From the NCBI GenBank assembly GCA_022736535.1, contig DZCT01000128.1:1-11550 (forward strand): 11,550 nt of DNA. Direction: 5' to 3'. A program made the position numbers and the translations under genes. Shown piece by piece: positions 5,454-11,550 of the stretch. The notes under the pieces are model-generated. The model was given only the letters and a program-made list of their open reading frames with translations, ran no database searches and was not told the DNA's origin. Position 1 is the stretch's first letter, and every line of letters starts with the position of its first letter. The DNA comes from Desulfatirhabdium butyrativorans. Its GTDB lineage: Bacteria; Desulfobacterota; Desulfobacteria; Desulfobacterales; JAIFKL01.

Positions 5454-7328
5454 TTGAGCTTTTTAGAAAAAATCAATTCCCCCGCAGACTTGAAACGTCT
5501 TTCCAGAGCCGAGCTTCCGATGCTTGCCGAAGAAATACGGAAAACCATTGTTGAAGTGGTATCCAAAAACGGCGGACATCTTGCCTCAAGCCTCGGCGCG
5601 GTTGAACTGGCAATCGCGCTTCACTATGTTTTCAACACGCCGGAAGACAAAATTATCTGGGATGTGGGGCATCAGGCTTATGCCCACAAACTGCTGACAG
5701 GCCGCCGGGAACAGTTCCCCACGTTGCGCCAGCACGGCGGTTTATGCGGATTTACGCGCAGCAGCGAAAGTGTTTATGACACGTTTTCAGTCGGACACAG
5801 CAGCACTTCCATATCCGCAGGCGCGGGTGTTGCCTGCGCCAAGTGTCTGAAAAAAGAACCTTCAAAAGTCATTGCCGTGATCGGCGACGGCTCCATGACC
5901 GCGGGTCTGGCTTATGAAGGACTGAATCAGGCAGGCGACCTCCGCAAAAATCTGATTGTCATATTGAATGACAACGATATGTCCATTGCCCGCAATGTGG
6001 GCGCGCTGTCCGGATTTTTAAGCCGCACCTTTTCCGCCAAAAAAATGCAGAATTTAAGAAAGCGCGTCGGAGATTTTCTGAGATCCATGCCCGGCATCGG
6101 CGAGGATATTTATCAGCTTGTCAAACGCTCGGAGGAGTCTTTTATGACCTTTATCACCCCCGGCGTTTTGTTTGAAGCCTTCAATTTTGAATATTTCGGT
6201 CCCATAGACGGACACCGGCTGAATCATCTTATCAATATTCTGAATAATATCAAAGAACTCAGAGAACCGGTGCTGCTCCACGTCACCACCAAAAAAGGCA
6301 AAGGCTATGCGCCTGCGGAAAAAAATCCGGTTTATTTTCACGGCGTCGGGTCTTTTGATGTGGAAACAGGCGAATGCTTGAATAAAACCGAGTCCGCGCC
6401 GACCTATACCAAAGTTTTCGGACAAGCCATGATAAAACTGGCGCAGGCAGATGAGAAGATTGTCGCGGTGACGGCAGCCATGCCCGAAGGCACGGGGCTG
6501 GCAAATTTTGCCGAGATATTTCCGGAGCGTTTTTTTGATGTGGGAATCGCGGAACAGCACGGCGTCACTTTTGCCGCAGGCATGGCAACCGAGGGATTCA
6601 AGCCGGTGGTGGCGATTTATTCCACTTTTTTGCAGCGGGCTTACGATCAGATTCTGCATGATGTCTGCATTGAGTCCCTGCCTGTTGTGTTTGCGCTTGA
6701 CAGGGGCGGCATTGTGGGCGATGACGGCGCAACGCATCACGGTCTCTTTGATCTGTCTTATCTCCGAAGTCTGCCGAATATGGTAGTTATGGCGCCCAAA
6801 GATGAAAACGAACTGTGCCGAATGCTGGCGACCGCGGTTTCCCATAAGGGACCCATCGCACTGAGGTATCCGAGAGGCGCGGGCGTGGGCGTGAAAATAG
6901 AAGAAAATATGACGCCCCTGCCCATCGGAAAGGGAGAGATTTTAACACAAGGTTCGGATCTGCTGATTCTGGCACTGGGCATCTCCGTCAGCGAATCGCT
7001 TGTCGCTCATTCGCAATTGGCGGAACAGGGAATATCGGCAACAGTCGTAAACTGCCGATTTGTAAAACCTGTGGACTCGGAACTGATCTGTTCCCTTGCC
7101 CGGAAGATGCCGCGTATTATCACGGTGGAGGAAAATGTGCGTCAGGGAGGATTCGGCAGCGCGGTGTTAGAGTGTCTCGCAGACGGGGGCGTGAGCGGCT
7201 TTCAGTTAAAACGCATCGGCATTCCGGATACTTTTGTCGAACACGGTCCCCAGAAATTACTCCGCTCTCTCTACGGAATTGACGCGCCTGCGATAGTCAA
7301 GGCAGCGAAAGAATTAATACAATCGTAG
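5454..7328 (+). CDS. dxs: 1-deoxy-D-xylulose-5-phosphate synthase
   Basis: This 624-residue thiamine-diphosphate enzyme condenses pyruvate and glyceraldehyde 3-phosphate to DXP, the first step of the MEP isoprenoid pathway and a source for thiamine and pyridoxal. Landmarks with TTG 5454 as residue 1: HLASSLG (42-48), DVGHQAYAHK (70-79), the ThDP/Mg motif GDGSMTAG (144-151) with NDND at 172-175, the catalytic GIAEQH (364-369, Glu367), DRGGIVGDDGATHHG from 416, and a C-terminal transketolase domain with VEENVRQGGFGSAV. Length matches the family. Opening the frame further upstream would add 38 residues encoded by the MITE-like element, so TTG with the AAAGGAG site is preferred. The enzyme feeds IPP and DMAPP to the ispA product next door. 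The TAG stop lies inside another GTAGGGTGGGC repeat. Confidence 0.96.
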   Translation: MSFLEKINSPADLKRLSRAELPMLAEEIRKTIVEVVSKNGGHLASSLGAVELAIALHYVFNTPEDKIIWDVGHQAYAHKLLTGRREQFPTLRQHGGLCGFTRSSESVYDTFSVGHSSTSISAGAGVACAKCLKKEPSKVIAVIGDGSMTAGLAYEGLNQAGDLRKNLIVILNDNDMSIARNVGALSGFLSRTFSAKKMQNLRKRVGDFLRSMPGIGEDIYQLVKRSEESFMTFITPGVLFEAFNFEYFGPIDGHRLNHLINILNNIKELREPVLLHVTTKKGKGYAPAEKNPVYFHGVGSFDVETGECLNKTESAPTYTKVFGQAMIKLAQADEKIVAVTAAMPEGTGLANFAEIFPERFFDVGIAEQHGVTFAAGMATEGFKPVVAIYSTFLQRAYDQILHDVCIESLPVVFALDRGGIVGDDGATHHGLFDLSYLRSLPNMVVMAPKDENELCRMLATAVSHKGPIALRYPRGAGVGVKIEENMTPLPIGKGEILTQGSDLLILALGISVSESLVAHSQLAEQGISATVVNCRFVKPVDSELICSLARKMPRIITVEENVRQGGFGSAVLECLADGGVSGFQLKRIGIPDTFVEHGPQKLLRSLYGIDAPAIVKAAKELIQS

Positions 7329-7597
7329 GGTGGGCTTTGCCCACCAATGCAGGGGCATGCCGCCGGGGCGTCAATGTCATTAAGTTAAGCGGAAAAATCC
7401 CCCCTTTAAGAAAGGGGGGATTTCGGGCTTAACTTAACGGCATTGCGGCGTGCCATCCGCTCGACATTTACAAGGAATCCGTACAGGTCGGTTCTATGCA
7501 CACTTTTTTTTAAACTTTCCCCTTATGCTTTGTCAAGTTTGATTTTGTGTGCAGAAATCTGTCCCCGGCAAGGTGGGCAGCAAGCTGCCCACCCTAC
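7325..7597. repeat. GTAGGGTGGGC-bounded region, 273 bp
   Basis: The left end (7325-7345) is a hairpin differing by one base from the 5319 end. The right end (7572-7597) is the exact reverse complement of the 26-bp end at 4232-4257. Together they bracket nearly the whole dxs-selenoprotein gap. This may be one element with an internal insertion or two solo ends. The interior holds the strong hairpin at 7380-7437 and otherwise no gene. Confidence 0.6.
7380..7437. repeat. Two-storey perfect hairpin
   Basis: TTAAGTTAAGC (7380-7390) pairs with GCTTAACTTAA (7427-7437), and inside it AAATCCCCCCTTT (7395-7407) pairs with AAAGGGGGGATTT (7411-7423) around an AAG loop. The inner arm is a common dispersed bacterial hairpin. 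It probably terminates or stabilises the dxs transcript in both directions, although no T-run follows. Confidence 0.75.
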
Positions 7598-7615
7598 AAG
7601 TCTTATCAGTAACCA

Positions 7616-7621
7616 GAGGAG
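7616..7621 (+). promoter_or_regulatory. Shine-Dalgarno site for the selenoprotein gene
   Basis: GAGGAG sits 7 nt before the ATG at 7629, and the signal peptide begins immediately, which settles the start. The site is only 18 nt beyond the repeat end at 7597. No strong promoter was recognised. Confidence 0.8.
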
Positions 7622-7628
7622 AAACAAC

Positions 7629-9695
7629 ATGAAGAATATGAAAAAATTGTTTATGCTTATGTTTGCAGCTTTTTTTTGTTTTACAGCAGATATGGCTTCA
7701 GTTCTCTCAGCAGAACAAAGCGTCAGCCTCATTATTCCCGGATGCGGCGCGTGAGGTGCGGCGTCGGGGATAAGTTCTATCCTCAAGGCAATTGACGGCG
7801 TTATCAGCGTTGAAGTGGACGCGTCTCATCTGACAACAACTGTGGTTTTTGACGACAGCAAAACCGATGTGAGCAAAATGCAGAATGCGCTCTCTGCCGG
7901 CGGTTATCCTGTTCAGAATGTCATTTATCCGGAAAATAAGCCGCCCTCAGCCGACGCCGGCGCCGATCAGACGGTGACCGAAGGCGACCGTGTGATGTTG
8001 AACGGCGTTTTTTCATCTGACCCGGATGACGGTATCGCCGCTTATCAATGGGCGCAAACATCGGGTGAGTCCGTAATACTTTCAAATAACAATGAAATTC
8101 AGCCGACGTTTATTGCGCCGGAAGTCTCGGCGGACGGCGAATCGCTGGTTTTTACTTTAACGGTCACGGACAAAGCCGGAAAGAGCGATACAGATGAAAC
8201 GGTTATCAGGGTCAATGACTCGCCTGCGGTTTTGTCTCATACCGAACTCACGCCGCAGCAGGCAAAAGACATGATTGACAGCAACCCGGATATTATCCTT
8301 GTTGATGTGCGGGAAGACAGCGAATTTTGCGGCGAAGGGCATATTCCCGGTTCGCTCAATTATCCGTGGAATACAGGCGTATTTCAGGAAAAATACGCTG
8401 AACTGCCCGAAGACGCCGACATTCTGGTGATTTGCAGAACCGGAAACCGGAGTCATGCGGCGGCGACTTTCCTTGCCGAACAAGGCTTTACGTCTGTGTA
8501 TGACATCGGCGGGATTACCTCATGGGACTGGGAGATTCTGACATGCAGCGAAGAGCCGCCTGCGCTCACAGCAAGCCTCAATACGGAAGGCGGCGTTTCA
8601 TTGAACTGGTCTCAATACACGGGAACGAATTTTGAATCTTATCTGATACTCAGAAACACTTTTCCGAACGCCGAGTATCCGAAAGACAGCGGTTATCTCC
8701 TGAGAGAAAGCGATGTGCGGGTGACGAGTTACACCGACACGACCCTTCTGACTGGAATTTTTTATTATCGTATCGTTGTGGTCAAAAAAGACGCTGCATT
8801 GCTTCATTCGGATAATGCAGAAGTCTATATTTCCGGAAAGTCTTTTCCTGTTTCCGGCTTGTTCTCGGATTTCGGGGAAAAGGGGCTGTATGTCTATGAC
8901 GGCGGCTTGTGGACAGGTCTGACCGGCTGGAATGCAGAAAACATGCTTGTCTGGAACAGGCGGTTGGCGGCGGATTTCGGCGATCACGGGCTTTATCTGT
9001 TTGACGGCAGTTCATGGCTCGGACTGACCGAATGGAATGCGGAAAATATGCTCGTCTGGGATGACAAACTTGTTGCAGATTTCGGCGAACACGGGCTTTA
9101 TGTTTATAACGGCAGTTCATGGACAGGGCTTACTGAGTGGAATGCCGAAAATCTCATTGTCTGGAACGGCAAGCTTGCCGCAGATTTTGGAGAAAACGGG
9201 CTTTTTGTCTATGCGGACGGTGCCGGGTGGACCGGATTGGTAAAATGGGATATAGCGTCGCTGATGATATGGAAAGATAAACTGATTCTGATTTTTGAAG
9301 ACAGCGGCAGCATCTGTTTTTTTGACGGGGTTTCATGTGAGCTGATATACCCCGGAAATGCAGAAAATATGCACGTCTGGAATGATAAACTGATTTTAGA
9401 TTACGGGGAGAGCGGGCTGTATATTTATGGCTCATGGCCAGGTCTGACCAAATGGATTCCTGAACATATCGTTAATTGGAAACAGGGCTTTGCGGCGGAT
9501 TTCGGGGATAAAGGGCTTTACTTCTATGACGGCGCGTCATGGACAGGTCTGACCGGCTGGAATCCTGAAAGTATGCGTGCGTGGGGCGATAAACTGGCGG
9601 CGGATTTCGGGGAAAAGGGGCTGTATGTTTATGACGGCAGTTCGTGGACAGGACTGACCGGATGGGATTCCGAAAATCTCAAACCGGCGTTTTAA
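7629..9695 (+). CDS. Exported selenoprotein: HMA-PKD-rhodanese-repeat fusion
   Basis: Read as one frame with TGA 7752-7754 as selenocysteine, this gene encodes 688 residues. Residues 1-28 are a signal peptide (MKNMKK, hydrophobic core, VLSA). Residues about 30-95 form a heavy-metal-associated domain: IIPGC39-G-A-Sec42, then GISSILKAIDGVISVEVD and FDDSKTDVSKMQNALSAGGY, which follow the MerP/CopZ pattern with Sec replacing the second metal-binding Cys. Residues about 103-196 are PKD-like (PPSADAGADQTVTEGD, SSDPDDG, FTLTVTD). Residues about 205-305 are a rhodanese domain with LVDVRED, GHIPGSLNYPW and catalytic Cys269 in CRTGNRS. Residues about 312-402 look FN3-like. Residues 414-688 are eight repeats of about 35 residues, possibly a propeller. 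Periplasmic or surface location is inferred. Metal, selenium or sulfur handling is plausible; the actual substrate is unknown. Confidence 0.85.
7752..7754 (+). other. In-frame TGA, probable selenocysteine codon (Sec42)
   Basis: The TGA separates a 41-residue N-terminal piece (signal peptide plus the first half of an HMA motif, ending PGCGA) from the rest of the HMA domain in the same frame. It stands at the second Cys of CxxC. No other start with a ribosome site follows, and the downstream frame stays open for over 1.9 kb. Confidence 0.88.
7766..7784 (+). promoter_or_regulatory. Predicted bacterial SECIS element
   Basis: GGGGATA (7766-7772) pairs with TATCCTC (7778-7784): seven pairs, one of them G-U, around the 5-nt loop AGUUC. 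The loop begins 18 nt after the TGA, and a G is the second loop base, as bacterial SECIS elements for SelB usually require. It lies in the coding sequence, as is normal in bacteria. Confidence 0.8.
8868..9692 (+). repeat. Eight tandem 35-residue coding repeats
   Basis: Units start at residues 414, 449, 484, 519, 555, 591, 624 and 659, with a consensus like DFGEKGLYVYDGSSWTGLT then W-x-x-E-N-hydrophobic-x-V-W. Units 5 and 6 are degenerate. DNA is nearly identical between distant units: 27 bp at 8867-8893 equal 9602-9628, and 24 bp at 8910-8933 equal 9540-9563. One Trp in most units, and a second before the next Asp-Phe-Gly, suggest beta-propeller-type blades, possibly eight; the last unit is shorter. 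Confidence 0.8.
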
Positions 9696-9722
9696 AGATT
9701 TCTCGCTGCGCTCAAAATGACA
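9695..9722. repeat. Short gene-end repeat, copy 2
   Basis: This stretch matches 4202-4229 at 25 of 28 bases and begins on the last base of the TAA stop of the selenoprotein gene. Both copies therefore sit at the 3' end of a gene. Confidence 0.7.
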
Positions 9723-9728
9723 GGGAGG

Positions 9729-9946
9729 AGAAGTTTCTCGCAAAGACCGCAGAGGGCGCAAAGAAAAAAGAGGAAAATTTTATAACTCACCTTACGCAGA
9801 AACCTCGTTACGAGGCTCTGCCTCGTAACGCAGGGCAGCCGCGGCTCTGCCGCAGCCGGCGGCTTTCTTCAGTCGTTACGAGTGCGTAAGATGGGTTATA
9901 ATAAAGCTTTGCTTTGCGTCCGTTGCGGTCTTTGCGAGAAACTTCT
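9729..9946. repeat. 218-bp nested palindromic element
   Basis: The outermost 23 bp are perfect inverted repeats (9729-9751 against 9924-9946), containing the TCTCGCAAAG core. Further in, GGGCGCAAAG (9754-9763) faces CTTTGCGTCC (9912-9921), and TATAACTCACCTTACGC pairs with GCGTAAGATGGGTTATA allowing two differences. The centre carries two separate hairpins, CGTTACGAGG/CCTCGTAACG and a GCCGCGGC/GCCGC-rich one. No ORF belongs to it. It occupies most of the gap between the selenoprotein and chemoreceptor genes and resembles a MITE. Confidence 0.8.
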
Positions 9947-9960
9947 GAACCTCTGATACT

Positions 9961-10034
9961 CCGTAGGGGCAGCCCCCTGTGGCTGCCCTTTGAAAGGGAA
10001 GAAGGGTAAGCACGGGGGCGCTTACCCCTCCGGG
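9961..10034. repeat. CCGTAGGGG composite repeat, short copy
   Basis: CCGTAGGGGC at 9961 begins a GGGCAGCC/GGCTGCCC hairpin (9967-9988), followed after 15 nt by a GGGTAAGC/GCTTACCC hairpin (10004-10027). This is the same module as 761-900 but without the TCTCGCAAAG insert. A CGGGCG then T7 stretch follows (10031-10043), which could give weak termination before the chemoreceptor gene. Confidence 0.7.
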
Positions 10035-10066
10035 CGTTTTTTTGTGAAATAAAAAAGAAATAACAC

Positions 10067-10071
10067 AGGAG
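10067..10071 (+). promoter_or_regulatory. Shine-Dalgarno site for the chemoreceptor gene
   Basis: AGGAG ends 8 nt before the ATG at 10080 and supports that start. Confidence 0.75.
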
Positions 10072-10079
10072 CTGCAACC

Positions 10080-11550
10080 ATGTCTGTTAAAAAAACTTTT
10101 CTCATCAGTTATTCGATCATTGTCATCGGCATCATTATTCTGGGCATTCTTGTGATGATGATGCGGGAGAACGGCAGCAGTCTGAATAAAAGACAGAAGC
10201 AGCGTTATCACTCTCATCTGCTTGCGGATGAACTTCGTCAAAGTTCCGATGATCTGACCCGTATGGCAAGAACATATACGGTCACAGGAGACACCAAATA
10301 TGAAAAAATGTATTGGGATATTCTCGCGATACGGAACGGAGAAAAACCCCGCCCCGAAAACTACAACCGGATTTACTGGGACATGGTGCTGATTTACGGA
10401 CAGAACCCCCGTCCTGACGGAAAAGCGGCGGCGCTGAGGCGATTGATGGAAGAGGCAGGATTTACAAAAGAAGAATTCGGCAAATTAAGAGAGGCGCAAA
10501 ATAATTCGGACGGTCTGGTAAAAACGGAAACCGTGGCGATGAATGCCGTCAAAGGGCTGTATGACGACGGCAAGGGAAACTACACGGTAAAGGGCGAACC
10601 GGATTTGGAAATGGCGAGACGGCTGATGCACGATGAACAGTACCATAAATATAAAGCCGCTATTATGAAACCCATTGACGAATTTTTGGAAATGCTTGAC
10701 AAACGCACCAAACAGGAAGTGGAGCAGTATGTTATTAAGGAAAATCAACTGCTTTTGATTATAGAAATCACCGTCGGTTTGCTGATTCTGATTTCTGCGG
10801 GCATCGGCATTTTTGTGATGATCCGGCTTCGCAAGATTGCGGTTCTGGTCGGAGAAGCCGCTGATCATGTGGCTTCAAGCAGCGGACAGTTGAATTTCAA
10901 TGCACAGAAATTGGCGCAGGGGGCTACGGAACAGGCATCTTCGGCTGAAGAAGTTTCCGCGTCTATGGAAGAAATGGTTTCCAGCATCAGACAGAATGCG
11001 GATAATGCTCACGAAACAGAAAAAATTGCGCTGAAGTCTGCGGAAAATGCGGCGGAATGCGGAAACGCTGTTACAAAAACAGTGACCGCGATGAAAGAAA
11101 TTGCAGAGAAAATTTCAATTATCGAAGAGATTGCCCGCCAGACCAATCTTCTGGCATTGAACGCCGCAATTGAAGCCGCAAGGGCAGGCGAAAGCGGCAG
11201 GGGTTTTGCCGTTGTGGCAGCAGAGGTCCGCAAGCTGGCGGAGCGAAGCCAGAAAGCCGCGGCGGAAATCGGCAAACTGTCGGAAACAAGCGTAGGCGTT
11301 GCCGAGACAGCCGGCGAAATGCTGACCCGGCTGGTGCCGAATATTCAGAGAACTGCCGAACTGGTTCAGGAAATCAGCATGGCAAACAGAGAACAGAACT
11401 CCGGCGCGGAGCAGATCAACAATGCGGTTCAACTTCTGGATCAGGTGATTCAGCAGAACGCTTCGGCTGCCGAGGATATGGCAATGACGTCGGAGAAACT
11501 GACCGGTCAGTCAGAACAGCTTAGGCGCACAATTCAATTTTTCGATAATT
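10080..11550 (+). CDS. Methyl-accepting chemotaxis protein, 3' end outside window
   Basis: The frame is open for 490 residues and runs off the window. TM1 is at about 7-28 and TM2 at about 224-248; between them is a roughly 195-residue, largely helical periplasmic sensor (DELRQSSDDLTRMARTYTVT, then MYWDILAIRNGEKPRPENY). The cytoplasmic part has a methylation-type helix (ATEQASSAEEVSASMEEM, 282-299) and the highly conserved signalling tip EEIARQTNLLALNAAIEAAR (349-368) with GRGFAVVAAEVRKLAERS, which contacts CheA and CheW. Only about ten residues separate TM2 from the methylation helix, so a standard HAMP domain seems absent. The ligand is unknown. A small leftover C-terminus is expected after 11550. 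AGGAG at 10067-10071 sets the start. Confidence 0.93.
   Translation, partial: MSVKKTFLISYSIIVIGIIILGILVMMMRENGSSLNKRQKQRYHSHLLADELRQSSDDLTRMARTYTVTGDTKYEKMYWDILAIRNGEKPRPENYNRIYWDMVLIYGQNPRPDGKAAALRRLMEEAGFTKEEFGKLREAQNNSDGLVKTETVAMNAVKGLYDDGKGNYTVKGEPDLEMARRLMHDEQYHKYKAAIMKPIDEFLEMLDKRTKQEVEQYVIKENQLLLIIEITVGLLILISAGIGIFVMIRLRKIAVLVGEAADHVASSSGQLNFNAQKLAQGATEQASSAEEVSASMEEMVSSIRQNADNAHETEKIALKSAENAAECGNAVTKTVTAMKEIAEKISIIEEIARQTNLLALNAAIEAARAGESGRGFAVVAAEVRKLAERSQKAAAEIGKLSETSVGVAETAGEMLTRLVPNIQRTAELVQEISMANREQNSGAEQINNAVQLLDQVIQQNASAAEDMAMTSEKLTGQSEQLRRTIQFFDN

Noticed and set aside
7530..7556. Promoter TTGTCA with 17-nt spacing before the selenoprotein gene
   Set aside because: The matching -10 (AGAAAT) agrees at only three positions, so it was not listed as a feature.
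7629..9695. Two separate genes or a pseudogene broken by a nonsense mutation
   Set aside because: The frame is the same on both sides, the TGA falls on a motif Cys, a SECIS-like hairpin follows, the downstream frame has no decay, and no ribosome site precedes a new start. Recoding explains all of this better.
1..10045. CRISPR array from recurring short repeats
   Set aside because: Copies are irregularly spaced, in both orientations, palindromic, and belong to several families; there are no unique spacers of constant length and no cas genes.

Overview
This window looks like ordinary chromosome from a Desulfobacterota (deltaproteobacterium-like) organism, possibly a Desulfobacteraceae/Desulfonema-type lineage. 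The evidence is the xseA-xseB-ispA-dxs gene order, a REC-PAS-histidine kinase of the kind common in sulfate reducers, a probable selenoprotein, and intergenic space full of short dispersed inverted repeats. The taxonomic guess is inference. All genes that I can support lie on the + strand.

Layout. 1-170: repeat debris and a leader. 171-734: small secreted chalcone-isomerase-like protein. 735-959: composite hairpin repeat whose first hairpin can also act as a terminator. 960-2504: soluble REC-PAS-HisKA-HATPase regulator/kinase. 2505-2755: AT-rich gap with a striking pair of palindromes. 2756-7328: xseA, xseB, ispA and dxs, i.e. exonuclease VII plus isoprenoid-precursor synthesis. The exonuclease subunits overlap by one base, but repeat elements have inserted between xseB and ispA and between ispA and dxs. 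7329-7628: a repeat-bounded gap. 7629-9695: the most interesting gene. 9696-10079: a 218-bp nested palindrome followed by a second copy of the composite hairpin repeat. 10080 to the end: a chemoreceptor (MCP) cut by the window edge.

Main result. What looks like a short ORF followed by a longer ORF (7629-7754 and about 7755-9695) is a single frame interrupted by one in-frame TGA at 7752-7754. The TGA falls exactly at the second cysteine position of a heavy-metal-associated (MerP/CopZ-like) CxxC motif, giving Cys39-Gly-Ala-Sec42. It is followed, 18 nt later, by a 7-bp stem with an AGUUC loop that fits the bacterial SECIS pattern. The reconstructed 688-residue protein is an exported fusion: signal peptide, Sec-containing metal-binding domain, PKD-like domain, rhodanese domain with an intact catalytic Cys, FN3-like segment, and eight Trp-rich repeats of about 35 residues that may form a propeller.

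The second theme is repeats. At least three families (GTAGGGTGGGC-bounded, CCGTAGGGG-bounded, and TCTCGCAAAG units) plus a short gene-end repeat occupy nearly every intergenic gap. In several places they supply stop codons, C-terminal codons or terminator hairpins to the neighbouring genes.
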